64,000 bases of DNA from Selenomonas sp. (GTDB lineage: Bacteria; Bacillota; Negativicutes; Selenomonadales; Selenomonadaceae): positions 11,117 through 75,116 of the forward strand of contig NZ_JALFCU010000031.1 in the NCBI RefSeq assembly GCF_022771645.1. Reading direction: 5' to 3'. The translations under genes were made by a program, and so were the position numbers. A model generated the notes under the pieces. It was not told the origin of the DNA and made no database searches. It saw nothing but the letters and a program-made list of their open reading frames with translations. This document shows, piece by piece, positions 51,905 to 59,572 of this stretch; the stretch's first letter is position 1, and each line of letters opens with the position of its first letter.

Positions 51905-52392
51905 CAAAACCACGCCTCATACAGTCGCACGAGTTCCTCACCAAAAAACGTACCGACGATGCCACCGACGGCGAGGAACGGGCCGAACGACAGCTTCATG
52001 TGCCGCTGCCGATGCAAAATCATCTGCACCACGCCGAACATGCTCCCGAGCACGAACGCCACGAAGAGTGCGGGCAAGATGCCATCAAGGCCTGTCCAGA
52101 TGCCAAGCGCCGCCGCGAGCTTCACATCGCCGCCGCCCATGCCGCCACGGCTCAGCAGTCGCACCACATAGAGCAGCCCGCCGCCGACGAGCGCCCCGGA
52201 AAGCGCATACAGCGGCGAAGCTAGTTGCCCACTGGCAGCCATGAAGATGCCGACGAACGCCAATGCCAGGACCCAACGGTCATACAGCAGCCCGATGCGC
52301 ACATCGTCGAATGAGAGCCGCGCGAGCAGTACAAAAAACGCGGCATAGCCCGCAACGGAAATCCATGCGTCCATCGAACCGAACGCCATCAT
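51901..52392 (-). CDS. pilD: Prepilin peptidase (A24), short form lacking the N-terminal methylase domain
   Basis: This membrane aspartic protease cleaves prepilin leaders. The 163-aa protein has the first catalytic Asp in FDDVRIG and the second in GMGGGDVKLAAALG (GxGD), with about six membrane helices. The usual N-terminal cysteine-rich N-methyltransferase domain of PilD is absent, as in TadV/archaeal-type peptidases. Its ATG overlaps the pseudopilin stop (ATGA). Confidence 0.9.
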   Translation of the reverse strand: MMAFGSMDAWISVAGYAAFFVLLARLSFDDVRIGLLYDRWVLALAFVGIFMAASGQLASPLYALSGALVGGGLLYVVRLLSRGGMGGGDVKLAAALGIWTGLDGILPALFVAFVLGSMFGVVQMILHRQRHMKLSFGPFLAVGGIVGTFFGEELVRLYEAWFW

Positions 52393-52793
52393 CGGCTGGC
52401 TTCCGGCAGCAGGTCATCCGATGTGTATTTCCCGAGCGATGCGCGGATGCCGTCCGTGCCCTTGTCCGTCAGCGTGTACGCAGAATCCGTGACTTTCTCC
52501 TCCGCGCCTTTGACGATGATCGTGCTGTCCTTCGGCGGCTTCACCTTGTCGATGCTCCGCACATAATCCTTGAGGTCGCCGACGGCTTTCGGCGGCGCGC
52601 CCTTCTCCGTCTCATACATCACGACGGCCGCGTCAAGCGTCTGCAAGTCCGCGATGACGCGCTGCGTCCGACTCACGGCCATGACGTGCGCGGCCTTCGG
52701 CACGGCGGCCGCCGCAATGAGCCCGATGATGGTCACGGCCAACAGCACTTCGATGAGGGAGAAACCATGCATATCGCGCAGATCCGTTTTCAT
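52389..52793 (-). CDS. Major pseudopilin-like protein (GspG/PilA type)
   Basis: The 134-aa protein has the canonical prepilin site MHG followed by FSLIEVLLAVTIIGLIAAAA with Glu5, and a GspG-like body (QRVIADLQTLDAAVVMYETE; Gly/Pro pattern GAPPKAVGDL). It is the best candidate for the main filament subunit of this operon. Confidence 0.9.
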   Translation of the reverse strand: MKTDLRDMHGFSLIEVLLAVTIIGLIAAAAVPKAAHVMAVSRTQRVIADLQTLDAAVVMYETEKGAPPKAVGDLKDYVRSIDKVKPPKDSTIIVKGAEEKVTDSAYTLTDKGTDGIRASLGKYTSDDLLPEASR

Positions 52794-52824
52794 ACGAGAG
52801 ACTCCTTTCTCCGAAACAGCTTTT

Positions 52825-54021
52825 TCAGACGAACAACGTCATCATGTCGAGCCACGGCAGGGCCACGGCTGCGACGATCGTCCCGACGAGCGCAAAAATC
52901 ACGAGGTACGCGGCAGGCTCGGCCATCGCCTGCAGACGCGCTGCATGATGCTCCGCCATCATCGCCGCGTATGCCGCGCCTTCCCGGAACATATCCGGCA
53001 ATCTGCCGGCCGCCTCGCCCGTGCGCAGGAGCTCGAACAAGATGTGCGGCAGCGACGGCTCGCCCGCCAGCACCTCTGACAACGGAAAGCCCTGCCGGAC
53101 GCTGTGCGCCGCCGATTGCAGTCGCTGCTCGATATAGCGGTTGCCTGCCACGCGCCCCGCCTGCGCGAGCGCGTCATCGAGCGGGATCGTGCACGCGAGC
53201 AGGATGCCGAGCGCGCGGTACGTCTTCATCCACATCGCTTCGCGCTGCAACCGGCCGAACACGGGGACGGACAAACGCCAACGGTCTAGACAGAACCTCA
53301 CGCGCGGGCGGCGGGAAAGCTGGATGGCAAAAAATACAAGAACGATGATGGCGATGAGGAGCCCGAGCCCGTGCGTCTCCACGAAAGTCGCGGCATCGAG
53401 CAGGAGGCGCGTCGGGAGCGGCAAGGCCGCGTCCATGCTCACGAACAGCGACGCGAATGCCGGCAGGACGACCAGCGTCAAGAAACACGCGATGAGGAGC
53501 GTCTCCACAAACAGGATGGCAGGATACGCGAGCACCGTCTTCAGCTTCTCGCGTGCGCGGCGCTCCTGCTCCATCCAATCAGACAGCTGCTGCATCATCT
53601 CCGCCAACCGGCCCGCCGCCTCGCCGACGGCGACAATCTCCACGGCGATGGGCGGGAATACGTCGCCGTGTTCCGCGAGCGCCTCGGAGAACGGCCGCCC
53701 GTGTTCGACGCTGCGCCGCAAATCGACGAGCAGCGCTGTTTCCCTCTCGTTCCCCTCGCCGGCAAGCGACACGAGGCTTTCGCGGAGCGGCATGCCGGAA
53801 TGCAGCAAGACGGCCAATTGGCGGCAGATGAGCCCGGCATCCACGTCGCCGCGTTTCGTCCATAGCGCAGAAACAGCGCGTTTCCTCTGCGGCGCGAGGC
53901 GGATGACGAATTGCCCCTGCTCGCGGATCTCCTCGAGCGCATCCGCTTCCGTCGCCGCCGTCCACGTCCCTTCGACGAGCGCGCCGTCCGCCGTGCGCGC
54001 ACGGTAGGAAAACGTCACCAT
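52825..54021 (-). CDS. pilC: Type II secretion/type IV pilus inner-membrane platform protein
   Basis: The 398-aa GspF/PilC protein starts with FSYRARTADGALVEGTW, has two duplicated GspF domains with GMPLRESLVSLA and TIPLDDALAQAGR, and three membrane helices. It recruits the ATPases to the pilus base. The ATG at 54021 follows TTGGAGG and lies directly at the pilT stop. Confidence 0.93.
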   Translation of the reverse strand: MVTFSYRARTADGALVEGTWTAATEADALEEIREQGQFVIRLAPQRKRAVSALWTKRGDVDAGLICRQLAVLLHSGMPLRESLVSLAGEGNERETALLVDLRRSVEHGRPFSEALAEHGDVFPPIAVEIVAVGEAAGRLAEMMQQLSDWMEQERRAREKLKTVLAYPAILFVETLLIACFLTLVVLPAFASLFVSMDAALPLPTRLLLDAATFVETHGLGLLIAIIVLVFFAIQLSRRPRVRFCLDRWRLSVPVFGRLQREAMWMKTYRALGILLACTIPLDDALAQAGRVAGNRYIEQRLQSAAHSVRQGFPLSEVLAGEPSLPHILFELLRTGEAAGRLPDMFREGAAYAAMMAEHHAARLQAMAEPAAYLVIFALVGTIVAAVALPWLDMMTLFV

Positions 54022-54022
54022 C

Positions 54023-55051
54023 TCAACGTTCCTCCAAGCGGTCAAACACGTCGCGGGAAATGACGCCCTGCGCCACGAGCCGCCGCCCTTCCTGCGCGAA
54101 CGTCGTCATGCCCTGCCGTGCGCCTGCGAGCATGGCCGAGGCGATCTGCGCGTCGTCACCGTCATGGATCATGCGGCAGATGGCTGGCGTGCGCAGCAGC
54201 ACCTCGAAGACAGCATGACGCCCGCCAGTTGCCGCAGGGACGAGCCGTTGGGCGACGACGGCCGTGAGCGAAGCGGCGAGCGACGCGCGGATGCCTGCAC
54301 GGTCGCCTGCGGGGAAAAAGTCGCTGAGGCGCTGCGGCGCCTCGGCCGCCGTGCGCGCATGGAGCGTCGACAGCACGAGCGTGCCCGCTTCGGCCGCCGC
54401 GAGCGCCGCGCGGATCGTCTCGCGGTCGCGCAATTCCGAAACGAGCAGCACGTCAGGGTCTTCGCGGAGTGCATCGCGAATGGCTGCCGCGAACGACGAG
54501 AAATCCCGTCCGAGCTCGCGCTGGTGGAACAGGCAGCCCGCCGCGCGGTAACGGAACTCGATCGGGTCTTCGAGCGTGATGCAATGAAGCCCTGTCCCCG
54601 CGCGCGTCCGCGACTCGGCGAGCGTCATGAGCAGCGCCGCGAGCGTCGTCGATTTGCCAGCGCCCGTGCGGCCGACGGCAAAAATCGCGCCTTGCGTCGC
54701 CTGCGCCAGCGCCGCCACCGAAGATGGTGCGCCGATGTCACGAAGCGTTGGAATCCGCTCCGGCAGCAAGCGCAGCGCGACAGCCATCGTCCCTTCCGTG
54801 CGATACGCATTTCCGCGCAGCCGCCGCCCGTCCGTCATCAAAGAAAAATCAATGCCATCGCCAACGGTACGGGTGACGTCCGAAACACGCGGCAAGACAT
54901 CCGCCAGCCACCGGTCCAGCGCCGCTCTCGTCACGCAATCCTGCGGCTCGAGTTTCCCGTCCACGCGGAGGAAGGCCGGCGCGTCCGCCGTGAGATGCAG
55001 ATCGGACGCTTCACGGCGGATCATCTCTTTCAGCAGCGTTTCAACCTCCAT
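54023..55051 (-). CDS. pilT: Pilus retraction ATPase PilT
   Basis: The 342-aa hexameric ATPase has Walker A GRTGAGKSTTLAALL, Asp box ITLEDPIEF, Walker B DPDVLLVSELRD and the His box STLHART. The N-terminus (LLKEMIRREASDLHLTADAP) matches PilT. Its presence implies retractable pili, hence twitching or DNA uptake. It overlaps pilB by 11 bp. Confidence 0.93.
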   Translation of the reverse strand: MEVETLLKEMIRREASDLHLTADAPAFLRVDGKLEPQDCVTRAALDRWLADVLPRVSDVTRTVGDGIDFSLMTDGRRLRGNAYRTEGTMAVALRLLPERIPTLRDIGAPSSVAALAQATQGAIFAVGRTGAGKSTTLAALLMTLAESRTRAGTGLHCITLEDPIEFRYRAAGCLFHQRELGRDFSSFAAAIRDALREDPDVLLVSELRDRETIRAALAAAEAGTLVLSTLHARTAAEAPQRLSDFFPAGDRAGIRASLAASLTAVVAQRLVPAATGGRHAVFEVLLRTPAICRMIHDGDDAQIASAMLAGARQGMTTFAQEGRRLVAQGVISRDVFDRLEER

Positions 55052-56324
55052 ACAGCACCCGCTCCACTTCCGCACACGTCGTGAACCCTGCGAGAATTTT
55101 TTGTCGTCCGTCTTCCGCGAACGTCTCGCATCCCGCCTCTTTGGCCAGCTTTCGCAATTCCGAAAGATGCGCACCCGTCGCGATGGCCTCGCGCAACGCT
55201 TCCGTCAGTACGAGCACTTCGGCGAGCACCATGCGGTCTTGATACCCTGTGCCATGGCACGCCTCACATCCCCGCCCGCGCACGAGCTCCGTGCCGGCCG
55301 GCATGCCGAGCAGCTCCGCTTCGTGCGCTGTTGCCGCATACGATTCGCGGCACGCCGGGCAGATGCGGCGCACGAGCCGCTGCGCGACGACGCCCGTGAG
55401 CGTCGCGGCCAAGAGATACGGCGGCAGTTTCATCTCAAGCATCCGCAAAATCGCCGAGCACGCATCGCCGGCGTGCAGCGTCGTAAACACGCGATGACCG
55501 GTCAGCGCCGCGCGGAGCGCGAGCGCCGCCGTCTTCTCGTCGCGCGTCTCGCCAACGGAAAGGATTTCCGCATCCATGCGCAACATATGCTTCAGCACGT
55601 CGCTGAACGTCCGGCCGCTTTCCTGCCCCGCTTTCGATTCCTGCACCGTCACCTGCATCGCGCCCGGCAGCACGTACTCGACCGGGTCGTCAATCGTCAC
55701 GACGCTCGTCTCCGGCTTCATGAGCTCGGCGAGCGCCGCATAGAGCGTCGTCGTCTTGCCGGAATTCATCGGGCCGCAAAACATTGATATCCCCGAGGGC
55801 TGGTGAAAGAGCGACCGGAGCTTTTCCGCCGTTTCCGGACGGAAGCCGAGGTCATCGAGACGCCGCGCCCGCTCGCCGTGCAGCAACAGGCGCATGACGA
55901 GCGCCTCGCCGTCGATCGTCGGCATCGTCGCGGCGCGTACGTCGACCTGCCGCCCGTCCCACGAGAAGTGGAAGCTGCCATCCTGCGGTTCGCGCGTCTT
56001 GCTGACGTCCATCTTCGCCAAGACTTTCAAACGGGACAAAAAAACGGCAGCAACCTTCTGTGGCAAAGGTTCCTGCCATTCTTGCAAAAGACCATCGATG
56101 CGGACACGGATGCGCACGCCGCCCCCGGCCACGGGCTCGACATGGATGTCGCTCGCATGAAGCGCGGCCGCCTGTTCGAGGGCATACGAAACGAGCTGCT
56201 CGACGGGAGCAACGCCCTGTGCATGCTCGAGTTCGCCGCCGCGCATACGGCTCCGCTTCGCGCCGACATCGAGGAGTGTCGCCTGCACGAGCGCATGGAA
56301 TCGTCCGTCTCGTTCCATCGTCAT
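55041..56324 (-). CDS. pilB: Pilus assembly ATPase PilB/GspE, short form
   Basis: The 427-aa ATPase has HASDIHVEP, Walker A GPMNSGKTTTLYAAL (Met replaces the usual Thr), Asp box IDDPVEY, Walker B AEILSVGETRD, THHA-type TTLHAGD and the zinc site CPAC...GCEACHGTGY. The N-terminal GspE-N domain is much reduced, explaining the length (family about 560 aa). The ATG at 56324 follows GAGGGGG. It is the first gene of the pilus operon. Confidence 0.94.
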   Translation of the reverse strand: MTMERDGRFHALVQATLLDVGAKRSRMRGGELEHAQGVAPVEQLVSYALEQAAALHASDIHVEPVAGGGVRIRVRIDGLLQEWQEPLPQKVAAVFLSRLKVLAKMDVSKTREPQDGSFHFSWDGRQVDVRAATMPTIDGEALVMRLLLHGERARRLDDLGFRPETAEKLRSLFHQPSGISMFCGPMNSGKTTTLYAALAELMKPETSVVTIDDPVEYVLPGAMQVTVQESKAGQESGRTFSDVLKHMLRMDAEILSVGETRDEKTAALALRAALTGHRVFTTLHAGDACSAILRMLEMKLPPYLLAATLTGVVAQRLVRRICPACRESYAATAHEAELLGMPAGTELVRGRGCEACHGTGYQDRMVLAEVLVLTEALREAIATGAHLSELRKLAKEAGCETFAEDGRQKILAGFTTCAEVERVLYGG

Positions 56325-56378
56325 GTGACGTGCCCCCTCGATGTCAGAATTGTTTCTTATTTCCGTATGGATAGGGCT

Positions 56379-56407
56379 ATTGTAGCGCAAATCTGCACGA
56401 AATTCAA
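56379..56407 (-). promoter_or_regulatory. Promoter of the pilus operon
   Basis: On the minus strand -35 TTGAAT (56402-56407) and -10 TACAAT (56379-56384) are 17 bp apart. The start would be near 56372, about 48 nt upstream of pilB. Confidence 0.8.
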
Positions 56408-56425
56408 GCAAAACGATGCAACCGC

Positions 56426-57064
56426 TCACCATGTGGGCGGTTTGCCGCGCATGAGGCCGCTCATGACGCACGCGCCTGCCGCCCCCGTCGCCAGAACGTC
56501 CGTCAAACGCGTGCGCGTAATGCCGCCGATGGCATAAACAGGTATCGTGGCTGCTTGCACGCATTCACGCAAAACTGCGAGCCCGCGCGGCGGCACGCCT
56601 GGTTTGCAATCCGTCACATAGATATGGCCGACCGTCGCGTACGTCGCGCCAAGCGCCTGCGCCTCTATCACATCTTGGACAGAATGGCACGACGCGCCGA
56701 GCACGCGAAACTGGCTGCGCAGGCCGATGCCCTGCTTTGCGAGCAACGGCAACGGCAGATGCAAGCCGTCCGCGCCCAGTTCCATCGCAACGGTTGCATA
56801 TGTATGAAGAATGCAAGGAATGTCCGCCTTGCGACAAATGGCGAGGACATCTCTAGCAAGCGCGCGATACGATGCCTCGTCCAAATCCTTTTCCCGCAAG
56901 ATGACAGCGCGCGGATGCGCCCCGACTACGCGGCGCATCTGCGCGAGGAACGCCGCACGCCCTGCCAGGCTGTCCGCATCCTCGATGCCCGCAGCCGCTG
57001 CCGCAAGATGGCGGTTCGTGACGCAGACGACGTTTGCGAGGCTGCCCGCCTTCTGCTCAGACAT
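56426..57064 (-). CDS. TenI/ThiE family protein (thiamine phosphate synthase-like)
   Basis: The 212-aa TIM-barrel protein has GADGLHLPLPLL, LGASCHSVQDVIEAQALGA, the segment TDCKPGVPPRGL and VYAIGGITRTR. The cysteine-lysine TDCKPG... variant and the missing ThiE pyrophosphate motif details point to the TenI (thiazole tautomerase) side of the family, but annotation as ThiE is possible. It overlaps thiH by 8 bp and ends the thi operon. Confidence 0.85.
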   Translation of the reverse strand: MSEQKAGSLANVVCVTNRHLAAAAAGIEDADSLAGRAAFLAQMRRVVGAHPRAVILREKDLDEASYRALARDVLAICRKADIPCILHTYATVAMELGADGLHLPLPLLAKQGIGLRSQFRVLGASCHSVQDVIEAQALGATYATVGHIYVTDCKPGVPPRGLAVLRECVQAATIPVYAIGGITRTRLTDVLATGAAGACVMSGLMRGKPPTW

Positions 57065-58319
57065 AGAGATAATCATTGAGCACGGGCTGGAGCCCCTCGT
57101 GCTCCATATCACCATACATCGAGCGGATGCTGCGCGTATCGGCGATCTCGAACTGCTCGTCACCCGTCTTGTCTTCGTGCTTGCCTGTGTATTTCTCCTC
57201 GTGGTCGCCGATGCCCGTCGAGACGCCGGCCGAGATCTTCGTCGCGCAAATCTTCGCGATGCCGTTGCGGAAGCACGCCGTCTCGCGCGACGAGACCGTG
57301 ATGCCGACGTACGGCAGGAACAGCCGGTACGCGCAGAGGATCTGGCAGAGCTCATGCTCTCCGACATCGAGCGGATTGATCTTCTCGTTGTTGATGATGG
57401 GCCGCAGGCGCGGGCACGACAGCGAGAACTCCGCCTGCGGATATTTGCGCTGGAGATAGTAGACGTGGAGCGCCGTCGCAAGCGCATCGCGGCGGAAATC
57501 CGACAGGCCGAGCAGCGCCGAAAAGCCGACGCCGCGCATGCCGCCCATGAGCGCGCGCTCCTGCGCCTCGAAGCGGTACGGCCAGACGCGCTTGTGGCCG
57601 AGCAGGTGCAGCGTCTCGTACTTCTTGAGGTCGTACGTCTCCTGGAACACCGTCACGTAGTCCGCACCGCAATCGTGTAAGTATTTATAGTCCGCGACGT
57701 TCATCGGGTAGACTTCGAGCCCGACGTTCTTGAAATACCGGCGCGCCAGCTTGCAGGCGTCGCCGATGTATTCCACGCTGCTCTTCGCTTTGCTCTCGCC
57801 CGTGAGGATGAGGATCTCTTCCATGCCGCTGTCGGCGATGACCTGCATCTCGTGCGCGATCTCGTCGTGTGTGAGCTGGAGGCGCTGGATGTCGTTGTAG
57901 CAGTTAAAGCCGCAGTAGACGCAATAGTTCTCGCAATAGTTTGCGATGTAGAGCGGCGTGAAGAGGTAGACCGTATTGCCGAAATGGCGGCTCGTCTCGC
58001 GCTGCGCGCGCGCGGCCATCTCTTCGAGGAACGGCTTCGCGGCCGGCGACAAGAGCGCCTCAAAATCCTCGATGGTCACGCGCTCATGATCGAGCGCGCG
58101 ACGCACGTCGATAGCCGTATACGCGTCCGGCTCGTATGCATGCATCGCCGCCATCACGCGGTCGCGCACGTCCGACTGGATGTGTTCCATATCGGGGAAG
58201 TACTCCATCAGGTCTTTGCGGCAGGACGGGTCGTTTTCGAGGCGATGCTTCTTTTCGAGTGCTTTTGCGCTGAGTTTTTTCGAATCGATGAAAAAATGAT
58301 TTTCTTTTTGTTCTGTCAA
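57057..58319 (-). CDS. thiH: 2-iminoacetate synthase
   Basis: ThiH is the radical SAM tyrosine lyase that supplies dehydroglycine to ThiG. The 420-aa protein has the cluster motif in NYCENYCVYCGFNCYN and C-terminal cysteines typical of the ThiH/HydG family. A TTG at 58319 seven bases after GGAGGG is taken as start; an ATG at 58340 overlapping the thiG stop (ATGA) is an alternative without a ribosome site. The anaerobic ThiH, rather than the oxygen-dependent ThiO, fits an anaerobe. Confidence 0.94.
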   Translation of the reverse strand: MTEQKENHFFIDSKKLSAKALEKKHRLENDPSCRKDLMEYFPDMEHIQSDVRDRVMAAMHAYEPDAYTAIDVRRALDHERVTIEDFEALLSPAAKPFLEEMAARAQRETSRHFGNTVYLFTPLYIANYCENYCVYCGFNCYNDIQRLQLTHDEIAHEMQVIADSGMEEILILTGESKAKSSVEYIGDACKLARRYFKNVGLEVYPMNVADYKYLHDCGADYVTVFQETYDLKKYETLHLLGHKRVWPYRFEAQERALMGGMRGVGFSALLGLSDFRRDALATALHVYYLQRKYPQAEFSLSCPRLRPIINNEKINPLDVGEHELCQILCAYRLFLPYVGITVSSRETACFRNGIAKICATKISAGVSTGIGDHEEKYTGKHEDKTGDEQFEIADTRSIRSMYGDMEHEGLQPVLNDYLYV

Positions 58320-58332
58320 AACGCATCCCTCC

Positions 58333-59115
58333 TCAATCATGCAGGAAGCCCGTCAGCGGGTCGGACGCCGCTGCGCCGCGCGTGAGCACGCGGCCGAGGC
58401 CGGCGCGGTACGCCTTGCGGCCGGCCGCAATCGCATCTTTGAACGCCGATGCCATGAGCGGCAGGTCGCCCGCCGTCGCGAGCGCCGTGTTCGCCATGAT
58501 GGCCGCCGCACCCATCTGCATCGCTTCGCACGCCTGCGCCGGGCTGCCGATGCCCGCATCGACGATGATGGGCGCATCGACCTCGTCAATGAGGATTTGA
58601 ATGAATTCTTTCGTCACGAGCCCCTTATTCGACCCGATGGGCGCCGCGAGCGGCATGACGGCCGCCGCGCCAGCATTCACGAGGTCGCGCGCAACGTTGA
58701 GGTCCGGGTACATGTACGGCAGCACGACGAATCCTTCGTTCGCAAGCGTTTCCGTTGCGCGGATCGTCGCTTCGTTGTCCGGCAGCAGATACTTCGAGTC
58801 GCGCATGATCTCGATCTTCACGAAATCGCCGCAGCCGAGCTCGCGCGCGAGATGCGCGATGCGCACGGCCTCGTCCGCCGTGCGCGCGCCCGACGTGTTC
58901 GGCAGGAGCGTCACGCCTTTCGGAATATAATCAAGGATGTTCTCATGCTCCTTCGTATTCGCGCGGCGCACGGCGCACGTCACGATTTCCGCGCCCGCAT
59001 CGCGCACGGCCGCCTCGATGAGCGCAAGCGAATACTTGCCCGAGCCGAGGATGAACCGCGAGTGGAACGCATGCCCGCCGAGTTCCAGCACATCATCTTG
59101 TTTTGTTTCCGCCAT
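58333..59115 (-). CDS. thiG: Thiazole synthase
   Basis: The 260-aa barrel enzyme forms the thiamine thiazole. Diagnostic stretches are FHSRFILGSGKYSL, the Schiff-base lysine in GDFVKIEIM, and DAGIGSPAQACEAMQMGA. The ATG at 59115 follows AAAGGAGC. It is 29 bp after thiS. Confidence 0.96.
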   Translation of the reverse strand: MAETKQDDVLELGGHAFHSRFILGSGKYSLALIEAAVRDAGAEIVTCAVRRANTKEHENILDYIPKGVTLLPNTSGARTADEAVRIAHLARELGCGDFVKIEIMRDSKYLLPDNEATIRATETLANEGFVVLPYMYPDLNVARDLVNAGAAAVMPLAAPIGSNKGLVTKEFIQILIDEVDAPIIVDAGIGSPAQACEAMQMGAAAIMANTALATAGDLPLMASAFKDAIAAGRKAYRAGLGRVLTRGAAASDPLTGFLHD

Positions 59116-59144
59116 CAAAAAAGCTCCTTTCTTTCGTCCGCGCT

Positions 59145-59345
59145 TCACCGCGCGCCGCCGCCCATGAAGCAGACGATTTCGACGACGTCCCCGTCCGCGA
59201 GGATCGTCTGCCCATAGTCTGCTTTCGGCAAAATCACTTCATTGACCTCCACGGCCACGGCGCGGCTGTCATAGCCCGCCTCCGCGAGGTACGCCGACAC
59301 GCTCTTTCCCGCCGCTGCCACCGGCTCGCCATTGATTTTGACCAT
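59145..59345 (-). CDS. thiS: Thiamine biosynthesis sulfur carrier ThiS
   Basis: The 66-aa ubiquitin-like protein begins VKINGEPV and ends VVEIVCFMGGGAR. The normal ThiS terminus is Gly-Gly; here two extra residues (Ala-Arg) follow GGG, so processing or a slightly different terminus may be needed. ATG 59345 follows GAGGAG; an ATG five codons earlier also exists. Confidence 0.9.
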   Translation of the reverse strand: MVKINGEPVAAAGKSVSAYLAEAGYDSRAVAVEVNEVILPKADYGQTILADGDVVEIVCFMGGGAR

Positions 59346-59361
59346 CCGCCTCTCCTCCATG

Positions 59362-59391
59362 AAAAAAGACCGCCCTCTTTGGACGGTCTTC
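59362..59391 (-). terminator. Intrinsic terminator of the TPP riboswitch
   Basis: On the minus strand AAGACCGTCC and GGGCGGTCTT pair over 10 bp (one G-U pair) around a short loop, followed by TTTTTT. It lies between the TPP aptamer and thiS. Confidence 0.9.
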
Positions 59392-59411
59392 GAACTTCTG
59401 CTTTTCTAAAA

Positions 59412-59518
59412 AAGCTCCCTACGTTGGCATTATCCAAATCAGGTTCCGGGTCGGCAGATCCACTGCCCTCTCAGCCTGCTCGGACACGGAACATCCGCAT
59501 CTGCAAGCTCCCCTGCTA
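59412..59518 (-). promoter_or_regulatory. TPP riboswitch (THI element)
   Basis: On the minus strand the conserved blocks CAGGGGAGC, GCTGAGAGGG, GACCCGGAACCTGAT and TGGATAATGCCAACGTAGGGA appear in order. TPP binding is expected to promote the terminator at 59362-59391 and shut off thiS-thiG-thiH-tenI. Confidence 0.97.
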
Positions 59519-59534
59519 TGTGTTTGTCGCTCAT

Positions 59535-59563
59535 ATTATAAAACGGATGTGCAGGAAAATCAA
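59535..59563 (-). promoter_or_regulatory. Promoter of the thi operon
   Basis: On the minus strand -35 TTGATT (59558-59563) and a perfect -10 TATAAT (59535-59540) are 17 bp apart, 10 bp beyond the hflX stop. Confidence 0.88.
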
Positions 59564-59572
59564 TGATGTCCC

